Notes: generated from the sequence alone by a model not told the origin. A DNA stretch of 64,000 bases from Calamus simplicifolius (GCA_900491605.1 UESW01001596.1:279369-343368); one strand, 5' to 3'; counted from the stretch's first letter, positions 31,691 through 44,639 are shown. Made by a program: numbers and translations.

Positions 31691-33220
31691 AGCATAGCAG
31701 GATTAAAGGACAAGATACTATGAGAACTAAGATTAAAGATATATAACATGAAAACTAAAAATATAATAATTATGAATTATTTATTTCAACTAATCAGTCA
31801 TATACTAATATTATATTACATTTTAGAAGCCTAATCATTGTTTACTGGGCTATCGAGCTCATTATATTTTATTTTTTAAAATTGAATATTTTTTAAAATA
31901 ATAGTTTTGTAGTTAAAATTTATTTACTTAAAATATTTTTAAGTTATAATTAAAACTTTGTATTCTAATTATGATTTCATAAATAATATTTTGCATATTA
32001 ATTTTTTTTAAAAATATATGATAGTTATAAATTCAGCCAATGAATCTGAAACGTTACGTATCCCCATTAAGTGTGACGCAACGCAACCTCATCTCTGGCT
32101 GTCAACATCCAATCCCCCAAACTTCAGCGATCGAAGGCAATCACGTGGAGAGAGAATGCCTCACCTCCACCTTGGTCCCCTAAAATCGAGTCCTGGTCAT
32201 GTTATGGACCGGCCAGAGGTCATGGCAAGAAAGCCAGTACAAGAGGGGGAAAAAAATTCAATATCAATCAACGCCGTTACGCCCCCCGCGTCTCTCTCCC
32301 TCTCCAGTCTCCCCTCTCTTGGTCCTGGGTTTACACCACCATACTTCAATCCTGAGGAGGCAAATTGAAACAAGAACTCGCTGCAGAGAAAAGTGAATTT
32401 GATTGGCCACGTCATGCGGTACAAACCCCGCACCCTGACGGACCTCGGACTCCTATCCACTGACCGCACACTTCTCTCTCTCTCTCTTTTTTTTTTTTTT
32501 TTTAATTTTTTAAGAACGAGAAGGACTTCCAGCACTGCACCCTATGTGCACGCTTTGATGGCCCTTCAAAATCCAATCACCCCCGCTCGTTTCATTCTCT
32601 CTTCCGTTTCCTGGCGATCGTCAGGAGTTTACAACTCAAAAGTCCCTGGACTGAGAGACGACACTGTTCATGGAACTAGAAATTAATCAAGAGTCAAAAG
32701 ACGGCCCTGGAGATAAAAGGGTGGCTGGCCTGGCCACGATGGTTACCATTTCTCTCTTCGTACTCATGCTCTCTTTTACCCACACTACACAACAAAAGAT
32801 GGTGCAGATAAAGGGTGGCAATGGATTAAAATATGTATAATTTTTTTTTAAAAAAAAGAGAGAAAGAGAGAGAAACTCAAAATATAATCGATTGCTACAT
32901 TCAAAGCAAAGAAAGGCCAAACGATAGAGAGGGGTCTCTCTTTGGACAGTGCAGTTCCAGGGGCATGGAGAATCCCAACGCTCAGACGGTGGAACAGAAG
33001 TGGAGACCGAATAAATATTTACAGCTGACCACTTCTCTCTCGTCTCCTCTCTGATAAGCCTATGACCCCTTCTCCCACTATGGTTTACTTAATTTATTCT
33101 CACATGGCCCTCTTTCCATCTCTCGTACTAGATCGATACCCCTTTCAAAATTCTAATTAATTACTACGACCATTCCTTTCTCTCTCACCTCCTCCCATAA
33201 AATCTACCTTCTCCTCTCCG
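31691..33220 (+). promoter_or_regulatory. Upstream region of the AFB gene
   Basis: AT-rich to about 32020, then CT-rich blocks (32290-32330, 32470-32510, 33035-33060) typical of plant core promoters/5' leaders. GAATAAATATTTAC at about 33008 is the only TATA-like motif near a plausible start, with a CT-rich leader behind it. Open frames here show no recognisable protein. Transcript start is not determinable. Confidence 0.4.
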
Positions 33221-35335
33221 ATGAGAGAGGAGCGATCCGACATGTCCGAGGACGAGGACGGCGGAGGGGGCTCCGCCAAGAGCCGGGGCGGCGTAAGCGC
33301 GCCGCCGCCCTTCTCCGACCAGGTGCTGGAGAACGTTCTCGAGAACGTTCTCCAGTTCCTGAGCTCGCGCCGGGACCGGAACGTGGCGTCCCTGGTGTGC
33401 CGGTCCTGGTACCGGGCCGAGGCCCAGACCCGGCGCGAGCTTTTCATCGGCAACTGCTACGCCGTCTCCCCCCGCGGGCCACCGAGCGGTTCCGCCGCGT
33501 CCGGGCGGTGGTCCTCAAGGGGAAGCCCCGCTTCGCGGACTTCGGCCTGGTCCCTGACGACTGGGGCGCCCACTTCCACCCCTGGGTCTCTGCCATGGCA
33601 GCCGCCTACCCCTGGCTCGAGAAGCTCTGCCTCAAGAGGATGTCCGTCGCCGACGGCGACCTCTCCCTTCTCGCCCACTCCTTCCCTAATTTCAAAGAGC
33701 TCTCCCTTATTTGCTGCGAAGGTTTCAGCACCGCTGGCCTCGCCGTCATCGCCGAGAAGTGCAGGTAAGAGCTTTTCTCCAATCTCCGTTATAATCCAGT
33801 TACCCATTACTGGAATCGCCAATTAGAAAGCGAAGCTCTAATACCAAAAATATGCGATCTTGCATGGGTTTCCGGTTTTGGGATGTGTAATTTATAGATG
33901 GATTTGTTTTGTTTATAGGCATCTTCGAGTGCTAGATCTGATAGAGGACTATTTGGAGGATGAGGAGGATGAGATGGTGGACTGGATTTCGAGGTTCCCG
34001 GAAACGACGACCAGCTTGGAGTCGCTTGTGTTTGACTGCGTTAGCACTGCGGTCAATTTCGAGGCCTTGGAGGCGCTTGTCAGCCGCTCCCCTGCCCTGT
34101 GGCGGCTGCGGGTGAACCACCACGTTTCAATGGAGCAGGTGGGCCGCCTCCTTGCACGGGCGCCCCAGCTGACTCACCTTGGCACTGGGTCGTTTGGAAC
34201 GGCCGCCGCTGCAGTCCCACAAGGAGAGAACAATGCCGCCGCCGCCGCCGCCGCCGCAGTCGGACAAGGAGAGAACAATGTGGTGGATCTGGCGTCTACC
34301 TTTGCTGCCGCCAAGGCACTCGTCTGCCTCTCAGGCTTCCGCGATGTGGCGCCACAGTACCTCCCAGCCATCTATCCTGTGTGCGCCAACCTCACCTCCC
34401 TCAACTTCAGCTTTGCAGAGATCAGAGCTGAGGAGCTGAAGCCGGTGATCCGCCACTGCTACAATCTTCAGAATTTCTGGGTATCGATCACTTACTTGCA
34501 GCTCTCATTCTCTCTTAAATTTGACCGTGTCAGGATTTTGATTCCAAGTTTTGGCCTCTTGGTGGTTGTTGTGCTTCAGGTGCTTGATACAGTGCGAGAT
34601 GAAGGGCTTCAAGCAGTGGCAACGACATGTAAGGACCTTCGGGAGCTGAGGGTGTTTCCTTTGGATCCGACGGAGGACTCTGAGGGGTCTGTCTCAGATA
34701 TCGGCCTCGTTGCAATATCTGAAGGCTGTCGGAAGCTCCGTTCCATTCTTTACTTCTGCCAGATGACCAACGCTGCTGTTGTGACCATGTCCAAGAATTG
34801 CCAGGACCTTGTGGTGTTTCGCCTCTGTATCATGGGTCGGCACCGCCCTGATCACCTTACTGGACTCCCCATGGATGAGGGGTTTGGGGCCATAGTAATG
34901 AACTGCAAGAAGCTCAAGAGGCTTGCTGTTTCGGGGTTGCTCACTGATGAGGCATTTGCTTACATTGGCAAGTATGGAAAGCTGGTGAGAACTCTCTCTG
35001 TTGCTTTTGCTGGGAACAGCGACTTGGGGCTGAGGTATGTCCTTGAAGGTTGCACCAAATTGCAGAAGCTTGAGATCAGGGATAGTCCATTTGGGGATTC
35101 TGCGCTGCTCTCAGGGCTCCAGCATTACTACAACATGAGGTTCCTCTGGATGTCTTCATGCAAGCTGTCGCTAAGGGGTTGCAAGGAGGTGGCTCAAAGG
35201 TTGCCTCACTTGGTGGTAGAAAAGATTAGGGACAGAAATGAGGATGATGACAGTGAGGCTGTCGAGAAGTTATACATGTACCCATCTCTGGCAGGGCCAA
35301 GGAACGACGCACCGTCTTTTGTGGAGATCTTATAG
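33221..35335 (+). CDS. AFB4/AFB5-clade F-box/LRR auxin co-receptor (1-nt frameshift in exon 1)
   Basis: Exons 33221-33764, 33919-34480 and 34580-35335, all GT/AG, the three-exon layout usual for TIR1/AFB genes. Family members are SCF ubiquitin-ligase subunits that bind auxin together with Aux/IAA repressors, in the nucleus. The N-terminal extension [15 protein letters not shown] places it in AFB4/5 rather than TIR1/AFB1-3. The F-box is at residues about 31-72 ([31 protein letters not shown]). LRRs follow to [20 protein letters not shown] and the C-terminus [20 protein letters not shown]. Corrected length is about 620 residues, matching the clade. One base is missing at 33467-33478: the frame reads [10 protein letters not shown] instead of the conserved A-V-S-P-R-R-A-T-E-R-F, which resumes in the next frame. 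As written, only about 85 correct residues would be made. Sequence error or young pseudogene; otherwise fully conserved. Confidence 0.9.
33467..33478 (+). other. Frameshift site in AFB exon 1
   Basis: In the C/G run TCTCCCCCCGCGGG the reading frame changes by one base between conserved protein blocks. Exon 1 is 544 nt, whereas a phase-2 exon end needs 545, so exactly one base is missing. Confidence 0.85.
34196..34282 (+). repeat. In-frame duplication with polyalanine (GCC)n in AFB exon 2
   Basis: CAAGGAGAGAACAATG occurs twice around a GCC trinucleotide run, encoding PQGENN, eight alanines, then GQGENN. It lies in the variable loop where Arabidopsis AFB5 has an acidic/glutamine-rich insert, so it probably does not disturb the LRR fold. 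Confidence 0.85.
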
Positions 35336-35660
35336 AAGTAGTATTCTTTCCATGTGACTGTGGGGAGGAAGAAATTTTTTGGCATTTCATTGCGGATCAG
35401 CCAAGGAGCTTATTTTTGATTGTGCAATTGATGTGAGTTGATGCAGGGAGGGTGAGTCTGTTGGCCATGAAGACAAGGTAGCTCCTGTACTTTTTTGGTT
35501 CCAGTATTGCTTCTGCATTATGGTTGGGCTGTGGAATGACGGTTGTATTATTAGATCATGAGCAACTGTATCATTGTTTCTTTGTTCCAGTTGAAAAAAA
35601 TCTAGAAAATGTGATGAAGTGGGAGCAGAAAATGAACTCAAAGTGATGTTATATCAGTAG
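35336..35660 (+). other. Probable 3' UTR of the AFB gene
   Basis: Follows the TAG stop at 35333-35335. Moderate GC, no open frame. No clear polyadenylation signal could be singled out. Confidence 0.35.
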
Positions 35661-37904
35661 GTCATTATTTATACATATCTACCTGAATTAGAGTTCATGG
35701 AGCAAGGCTGCACGGCAATATGCTGAGCCAGTCCAAGTGGGATTTAGATAGGTGATACTTGGAAGTCTCAAACAATAACTTCATTGTGTCCTTTCCTTCT
35801 ATCAAGAATTATGGATAAGTAATACAGTTGCATCATTTGATCACTTCACTTCAGGGACTGGTATTCAAATCCTGAGGTGAAATTTGAATCTTGATTTTTT
35901 TTTTTTTTTTTTCTATTTGGTTGATTGTAGGTTTTTAAGTCATATGTGGAAGAGTTAAACTTGGAATGCTTCTTAATCTATTTTATTGGGTTCTATTGTT
36001 GTCTGGTCATATAGACTGAGTTTCTGTAGGAATAGAAGTTTGTCATTCTCATCTTTCCTCTTCATATATCATTGTTTCATTGCTACATTAAATGCACTGG
36101 CCATAAAGTATTGAAATCATTTCTCTACTGTAGTGCCGTACTGATAGTTATGTGGCATGGCCCTACTAATGATTTGGTCATGGAGAACCGGGGCTGCCAC
36201 AGCCCGAAGATTTTAACAAGCCACGACTCTTCCATTCATATGGTCAACATAAGTTAGGTTATGGTCCATGGTAGAAAGGAGCAGTTCATTGATTGACATC
36301 TTTATCATCAGATTAGTGCACCTTTTGGCCTGCAAGCCATTGGTTCTTCTGCAGAGATTGGTGGGCAGGTCAGCTGCATCTATCATTTGTGGCCCATTAA
36401 GCTCAAATGGACTTGGCTCCACTTATAATAATCTCATTCACCAAATCCCTGATGATATGCCATAGATTCTAGAGCCTGCATGATAAAGTCTCTTTGTGAT
36501 TTTTTTTTCTCCTCTTCCTACTTTTCTTCAGTCAATAGTTTATAGAAGTACGGATGGCTTGCTTCCTTTTTTCTTTTTCTCTGTTGTTTCTTTTTTTTTC
36601 TTTTTTTTTCTGCTTCCTTGATTTATATTGAAACCTTTTAAACCTTTCAGCAAACTATTTCACATGGCTGAAGATCAAAATAGTGTTCTAACTATGATGG
36701 ATTCCACAACTTCTGAGAACTCCTGAAGGACCCAGCTATCATTTTTTGAAGGGTATAGTTTACTATGATGTCTTGAATGATAGTACTCTTTGTCATTGAA
36801 TCTCACAAGATATGGTAGACTTAAATGATTACATAAAAAAACTATTCTTTCTTTTGATTTGAATGGCAAGATTAAGCTGAAAGCTTATAGGTAAAACCGA
36901 TGACCTTTACATCATATTAACAAGGATGATGCATCGATCTCACATTTTCCATTGGTTTCCTTTGCTCTACGCTTCTAAGATGTTGATTGGTACCTTCCAC
37001 AACTGCAGGGAAAACGACTACTGCAGCTTTTTATTTGATTGCTTGTTTTTGTTGCTTATCTTTGCGTAGCCATCTTCCTAGAGAAATGAAAATGACTCAT
37101 CCATCACAGTTCATCCTAATGATTGGCATTTTGGATTTCAGCTGGCGGGGACAAAGGATTGTAGGGAATCAGGATTAGGAACCATCAACCTACCTTTCTA
37201 TGTAAATTCCTTGATGTCTGCATCTCAATGTGTTCATTTAACTGACAACACAACCGAGGTGCACTACATGGTAAAGAGAGGAAAACAAAAAGGATATTTT
37301 TAGTGCTTTTACTTGTTATCCATGTTCATATGAAAATAAGCTGATTTTTTGAAGTAGTGGGAAGTATCAGGATGCAACTGCTTCATTGTGATAAGACTGC
37401 AATGATGGTACTTGTCTCAGTTTGTGTGTGGAACCCAAGTTTCATGTGCTGGACTGTGTTCCAAAAATGAATGAGGACCTTGATGCAATTGATTGGAGGA
37501 TGGACAGCAAGAATTTATTTGAAATTGGAGGAACGAATTAAGTTCAATGGCTCTCTGTAGTCCACTTCTGCCCTTCTAGATTGAGAGGAACGGGACTGAT
37601 AGCTTAAGCAGGCCAACCATGAGGTTAACAATGTGTCCTTCATAAGCACCTGTTAGCATTGAAAAAGGATGGCGAATTTCTTCAGTATCTGCAACCAGTA
37701 ATCTAAAAGATATGCATGTGAGAATTCATTTGTGTGTGCCAAGTGCATCTAGTATTTCTATTTGATCTAGTGTGTAGAGTACGGCTTACACACAGAAGAC
37801 TAGATCATCTTCTTTTGGAATACAAGCTAATGGAATTGGACTCAAGAGCTGTAGCACAAATGTAGGTCTGTCTTGACTACGTGGTTTATTCTATTTTGTG
37901 CTAG
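35661..37904. other. Intergenic, no gene recognised
   Basis: Contains poly(T) tracts (35897-35913, 36583-36611) and short open frames without recognisable similarity. Locally less AT-rich than other spacers, so untranslated or decayed transcribed DNA is possible. Confidence 0.4.
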
Positions 37905-38485
37905 TACACTCTAAGTAATTATAGCTTATATCTGAATTCTATTTCTAGACACGTGTATCTCCCTCTAAACTCACCATCTTTAATTTGGAATATATAGATA
38001 ATAATAAATAAGTGGAAATATACGAAATTTAAGATTCTCATTAATGTCTCTGTAAAACGCTCGTGCTTAGCGTGGATAGTTAGCGTGGTGCCTAAGTCTC
38101 TCAAAGGTTAACGTTTTGATCGTCCCACCATTTGTGAGAGAAGCAGGTCTTTGAGGTCGAGCAATCAAATCAAGTGTTCCAGTGAAGTCTGAAGGTATAA
38201 TCTTATACTCATAGATTAGAACGGTAAAAGATTTTTGCATTACTCATATACGCTATCCGTGATCTTGACTGCGCTCCCCAACAGTGCTTTGTTGAAGCTC
38301 TCTGACTTCATGATACTACGCTAAGCTCAACATGGAAGTGATTTATAACATCTAAGTAATTATAGCATATATGGATCTCCCTCTCTACCTCTTAAAATTA
38401 ATAATAATAATAATAATAGAATTGATTTATTAATGTCTCAAATTTGAAGGTGCTAGCTGTGTTGCTGGTGAAGTCTCAAAGGTAA
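37905..38485. repeat. Imperfect direct repeats about 440 bp apart
   Basis: CTAAGTAATTATAGC at 37911 and again at 38353, each followed by TATCTCCCTCT or GGATCTCCCTCT, a TTAATGTCTC, then GTCTC(T)CAAAGG. The two copies bracket about 250 bp of single-copy DNA. This could be a decayed short LTR (TRIM-like) element, but no primer site or polypurine tract was found. Confidence 0.45.
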
Positions 38486-40096
38486 GTAAGTGTACCATTT
38501 AGAATCTTGCTGATGATTGTCAGGAAGGAAATTTTCAGACTTCATGGTGGCTAGTCAACATGATCTCTACATTGGTTGATAAACCCAGTAAGCTATGATA
38601 TCTTCAGCTTATGTAACATCTGTTTCCAAATCTGCTCTTCCCTCAGAATGATAGTCGAAAGAATCTAAACTTACCTAAATGAAACACACAAGCAATGTCA
38701 GGTCTGGCATAATATTTCTCCACTTTGTACTCCATACTGCTAAATCTGAAATATGTGCTAGGGAATTTGATGTCAAGTTTGTGGAAAGGATCCAGAGAGT
38801 TACGATGCTACCAGATTCAACAAAACATCTAATTTACTGGCCTTTTAATTTACTTTTGATTTTTCTCGGGGAGGGAAATTTACTTTCTTTTAGTTCTATT
38901 TGTTGACTAGAGACCCACAATGAAATTTTGAGTTGATTGAGTTGAGTTGAGTTGCAATGCTTCAATGTGACAGCAGCAACCTATCTCTTCAATCACCTCT
39001 CAATCCACTGATTTCAAATCTTTTCAGATATTTCATCGATATCAGTAGCAAATAAATGGTTAAGAAGACACTGTAAAGGCTATAATTAATTTATGGTGGC
39101 CAAACTCCATTGCGCAAATTGGACTGAAAAAAAGAGATCCAGCTGATAAGCTTGGAATAAAAGCCAATGAAATCAAGGTTCTGTTCCACAGATCTTTTGC
39201 ATCAACTGTGGATTACCAAAAACAATTGCCTCCATTTAGATAAGTGGACCATGATTTTTTTGAAATCAAATGCTTTGGAGATAGGTAGGTGTGAATTACA
39301 ACTCCATACATATCTATACCTACATACTTATATACATAAAAAAAAAAAAGAAAAAAATTAGAATTCGCTCGACAATATTAGTATGCTACTTTATAGTTAA
39401 TTCCTTGTAGAATTCCTTTTCTTATGATGGAGCTGGGCATCCTGTAGAACTTTATGTAAAATTTTCCAATGATATTGAGCATTGACTACTTGATGTGGAA
39501 GGACGAAGCTGGAGCATTTTTATCGGCAGCACATCGAGACAAGGGGAAAAAAATTGGATGACTTGATATTCGATTTTAAATGATAGCAAAACTGTCAACG
39601 TCTAGGTTCAGGTTGTTGGCCACCGGAGCCATTCCTTTAGACATCATATATGGAGGCGACTTTTATTGACTTTTATTGCTTCTCTCCGACTCAACATCTA
39701 TGTTATTATCTTTAGAGCCATACTCGTTGCACTCAATTCCCTTCGTCCAATGGTATTTGTCCACATTACCTATCTCCAAAGCCTCCGTAGCCATTTCCCC
39801 TTTCTAGACCTCTCCACTGGCTTTTTTTTTTTTTTTCACTCTGCTTGCTTGCTTGCTTGCACTGTCTTGAGAGTGCAGCAATTTTCAAACCCCACATCCC
39901 CTTTCGTGCAATCACCATCACACATCATTGCAAGCTCCAATCAAACCATGTTTAGGCAAAAACTGAGCAGTGGATGGAAGCATAAAGCGTGGAGTAAAAC
40001 GCCACGCTCGCACACCTTATCTATAGCTTAGTGTCGTAGGACCTTATCGAATGAGCAAACCTTACGTCAGACCAACCCTAGTCTTCCTATGCCTTT
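38486..40096. other. Intergenic, no gene recognised
   Basis: Includes a GAGTT repeat near 38932-38953 (similar to an RTE tail but without adjacent RTE sequence), a poly(T) at 39822-39836 and a (GCTT)n stretch near 39842. No coding similarity. Confidence 0.4.
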
Positions 40097-40414
40097 GTGC
40101 TCGCCAGTGTTTTGAAAATTGGATTGAATTTATCGATTTAATCAAAAATTGATCATCATCAATCCGATTTAATTTTATTATTAAAGTTAATCTTTCTATG
40201 ATTCGATACAAACCAAAAAATTTATTGAATTGACCTAATTTCGAACTGATCCAATCCGATTTTTAGATTTTTAATTTTTTATTTAAATTATATTTTATTT
40301 TATTATTTTATATTATTAAAATAAAAATTAATTATAATATTATTCGGTCTGATCAAATCAGTTCATCCGATTTAACTGATTAACCGATCTAATTTTCAAA
40401 ACATTGGTGCTCGC
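40097..40414. mobile_element. hAT-type MITE with perfect 8-bp target duplication
   Basis: The element at 40105-40406 (302 bp) has ends CAGTGTTTTGAAAATTGG and, reversed, CAATGTTTTGAAAATTAG. It is flanked by GTGCTCGC at 40097-40104 and 40407-40414. An 8-bp duplication and a CA-N-TG-type terminus are hAT hallmarks. The interior is AT-rich and non-coding, so it would need a transposase supplied in trans. Confidence 0.88.
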
Positions 40415-42363
40415 CATCTAATTTATAGCATAAAAGATTTTGCGGCATGGAATGTCTTCTTGCTCTCGAATCTGTTAGTAATTATTATTTTTGCTAATAA
40501 TTAACATTAAACCATCCTCCTTTTTATTTTTTATTTCCTAGATTCATTCAAAGAACAATTTCTTGAACATACTCTTTCATTACCATAAGATAAGTTAAAT
40601 ATTTTGAACAATGCAATGTTTTCCTTCCTCCTACTCCATTCTTTACTCCATTTTCCCTTTCTTATTCAATCATTAGCTAAATGAACTTAGCTATCGGATA
40701 CTAATTGCGAGACTAATTGCAAAATTATGGGCCACACCTATTTAACATGTGCACCAAAGCATCATATTTGCATTGACACAAAAGTTAGGCCAAGGAATAT
40801 GACTCAACTTCATGAAGACTGGTGATAATATTCTATTATTAAGTAATTTTGGAACTATATTTTTTAGGTTTCTTTTAGATTGCTAGTTGATTACACTCAT
40901 AGCTACCTCCAATTAAACTTGCTAGAATTCAATAACCTCTTTAAAAATATATAAATAATGTTAAAAAAACACTATATATATAATGACTAAAATATTTTTA
41001 ATTTTAGGATATAATGAAATCAAACATGAGGGTACACCTTTTGGCGGTAATATATGATTTATAATAAGGGGTGCATTTTGCTGCTTTTAAGAGGAAAGAG
41101 TTTGTACTTTTCTTAGCTTTAGAATAAATAATCAAAGATTTGTATAATTGATTATGATCTAACTATCAAAAATATATTGAAATAAAAAAATCATACATTT
41201 TTATGGCCTCTAATGTATAGATTATATGCACACAAAAACGAGTGGTTGATTATGATATGCAATCATATTTTCAAAGATGTAAACATTATATATATATTTT
41301 TAATATATGTAGATGATAATTTCTAAGATGCAATCTTGATTTAAATTCTTTGTCATGTATCTTAGTATAAAAGCTCAATAAATACAATCTATTTTTTAAA
41401 TCCATATAATACATAAACCATCATATATATATTTTTGATTTCTAAACATTTTTAAAAGCATAGATCACAATCAATAATATGGATATTCAATTTGGATTCT
41501 CTAGAGAGGAGTGGATGCCTTTCTTACAAAGAGGGTTTTAAAATTTGATCACATATAATTTTTTTAAAATTATGTTTTAACTTAATATTGTTAAGTGTAC
41601 ATGTAGTTCACCTATTTCAAGCAAAGGGCGAATAGGCAATTTAACCAATTGGCTTAAGTGTATGCATAAGTTGTCAGAAAAATTTAACCAATGTTAATCA
41701 AATTTTAAACCATCCATCTTGGATTAATTATGAAGTAATACTAAACCTAAAGCATGTTTGCATGTTTAGGTCGGGTCTAATTTAATTTAGGTGAGGTAGT
41801 AATTAGATATAGTTTTGTTTGTGTCCTATGATTAGATATAGTTTTTGTTTGTGTCCTAAGAGAGAGAGTTAAGATGTGAGAAATGCCAGCTGAAGCTCGA
41901 ATGGGACTCAAATCCTTATCCATGGTACTAATCTAGGCTTCACCAATTGTGCTAGTTAACCCCCTCATAGTTTATGAAACCAACCATAATCCAATGCTTC
42001 ATTGTTACAAAATTATTTCTAAGATTCACATTTGAACATTAAAGTCCCTCTATATTTGGATCAAAACACCAACTAACTCACTCAAGTCTGATCCAACTTG
42101 AGTCAAACTGATTCAATTCTGAAATTACCATTAATAATTTGTAGATCAGCTAAGATTGGATTTGTGATTATGAGGCTGAAATAATCCCAAGGTGCCGATG
42201 TCTTGATACTGTTGAAACATTCATTGCAATGCACATCTAATTTCACGGACCAAGGATTGTTATGGCTTGAGATAACTCAAGTCTTTTAAGTGTGCTGTTT
42301 GAGTTTGAAATAGGCTCATTTGATAGTGTTTTGGGTCCATCACATCTAAGCATGGAGTATCTT
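40415..42363. other. AT-rich intergenic DNA, nothing recognised
   Basis: No open frame of interest, no clear repeat ends. Confidence 0.5.
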
Positions 42364-43283
42364 TTAGAGGTGGCAGGAATTTGACTTGACTCATGAATAC
42401 CATCCAAACCAATTTTCTTTTATAAAAAAACATTTAGAATTTTACTTTTCTTTACCCAAATTCAAATTGATCCGAACATGAAATGATCCAAAAATTTTAG
42501 GATTGCGTCATAGGTAATCTGAAGGATCTCAAAATGATATTTAAGTAAGATAATTTTTAGTTGTATTTATTTTAAATTTTAAAATTATATATATAAATGA
42601 TATTACATAATTTTATAAACTATCAATTAGATTGTTTATATGGCTAATATTTTAGTATTTTATATCTTTGATATATAATATAATTGATGTTAACATGACT
42701 TAGTAAATAATAGGATTAGAAGTATACTTTTTTTAGTTTAGCATTATTGAATAATTGACATAATAGTTTTTAAACACTCTTTAGAAGAAAATCAAAGAGT
42801 AAAATTAACATAACTTTACTCTTTCTTTTATACAAATGATTAAGCACATTTTCAACATTTACTATTTTATTTATAATCTTATTAATAACTTAATTTAAAT
42901 ATTTATTTAATTTTAAAGCATACTTTTATAAACCATTACTTAATTATATTATTTTTATATTTTATAATTTATGATTATTGTTGTTATTAGTATCTAATCA
43001 TGCTACAATTGTATATCTATCCGCTCTAACATTTAGAGTAACAAATGAATAAAAAAGAAAAGAAAGGGATTGAATAAATTATTAATAAATATTTAAAAAG
43101 AATAAGATAGAAGTGCGCACTAAAGCTTTGAAAGAAAAAAAAACCTGAGCCAATCTAAAATAATCTATACGTTGCTCTTAACTTGGTCATTTAGGATTAG
43201 GGTTTAGCTTCAAATGACCGAAGCCCAAATGTAAATCAAACCTAAATTGACCTAACCCAAAATCAATTGCCACCTCTAATATC
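42364..43283. mobile_element. Possible 0.9 kb non-autonomous element with GAGGTGGCA ends
   Basis: Left TTAGAGGTGGCAGGAATT and right AATTGCCACCTCTAAT are inverted repeats of about 15 bp. The interior is AT-rich with phrases like CCAAACC and GACCTAACCC near the ends, as in the plant repeat class starting TAGGGGTGGCAA. No target duplication recognised. Confidence 0.5.
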
Positions 43284-44639
43284 AACAATGGGTTTACCAT
43301 TAAACCTTATAGTAATGTGAGCCAATTGGTCCCAATTTATGCATAAATTGCATAAAATTTCAATCTGATCAGAATCCTCAAGCTACCTTTCAAATTATTA
43401 AAACTGATGATCCATACTATTTCTGTTATGTTAGACTGCAGTTTTTAGATTACAATGACTATGTTTGAATGTTTGTTTAATAGTGATCAACTATTGAATT
43501 GGCTTGACAATTAGATGCAGTAAGCTCAAGAAGTAGCCTTTATTGGATTCAATCAGACCAGATAGATATTTGTACGTTCATCTATCTATCAAATCCAAGA
43601 TTCGAATAAGGAGAAGTTCATTAGATTTTTTTAAATATTTCAAATAATTTCTTGATTAGGTAAGTGGAAATCATTTGATGACTCTAAATTTTAAGTGATA
43701 AACTTTGACCATTGGGTTGCTTCGAGATCAGAACACTAAGAAGTCTAATGGATTTTTTTTGACAGATCCAAGATATAGCAACAAAGCCAAGTAGCCAGCC
43801 TACTTAAACTTTTCCAAAGTATGTCTATTGAATCTTTATCAAAGTTTCTTCTTGGAGATTGATGTGAGATAATCTGATATGGACTACTGATGTAGCAAAA
43901 AGATAATGTGGCAAAATATATAATACCTATCTATTTTAATGAATAACATACTCATGTATATTCATATGACATCCATGCAATATACGAGATAAACCATCCA
44001 AAAACATCACACCTTACACACAAAAAAATGAAACTCAATCACATCTTTACATAATTCAAAATTTAAAATTTAAATATTTAAGATTCAAAACATCTCACCT
44101 CTAAAAGCTTGGTCAAGATATTCGATGGAATTAAAGTTTGAACAAGCAATTTTGATGTATCACTAGTTAGTAGAAGAAAGCTAAAATTCTGAGAATGGTT
44201 ATTATTGACATGTAATGCATCACTAGCCATATATCAAGGTAGTTATTCTCATCGAAAGGTAGTGCATCACTATCTACATGCTTTCTCATTTGTCTTTATT
44301 GAGAAATAATGCATCATTTGCTACACATCAATTTAATTAGCCTTGTCGAGAGAGAGAATACAATTAGCTACATATCACTATAGCTCATGACTTTTCTCTT
44401 ATTGTTGTTATCTAGCATTATACTAAATAGTTGCATTATGATATTGATTGTCGTCCATCCACTATGGGTCATGACCTTTTCACTATTATTTGATGTTACA
44501 TTAAATAGTTACACTATGATGTTAAATTTATATGTTATTTTTATGACTAAGTTGGAAAGATGTAAAGGGAGGGAGGGAGAGGAAGAAAGAAAAAGAAAGT
44601 GCCTTATCATGTAAGGGTAGAGAAAAGAGGTAGAAGAAA

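Noticed and set aside
33457..34371. Minus-strand and alternative-frame open frames over the AFB gene
   Set aside because: Shadow frames created by high GC in the first two exons; only the plus-strand spliced frame matches the F-box/LRR family.
38932..38953. GAGTT repeat resembling an RTE 3' tail
   Set aside because: No RTE coding or 3' region next to it.
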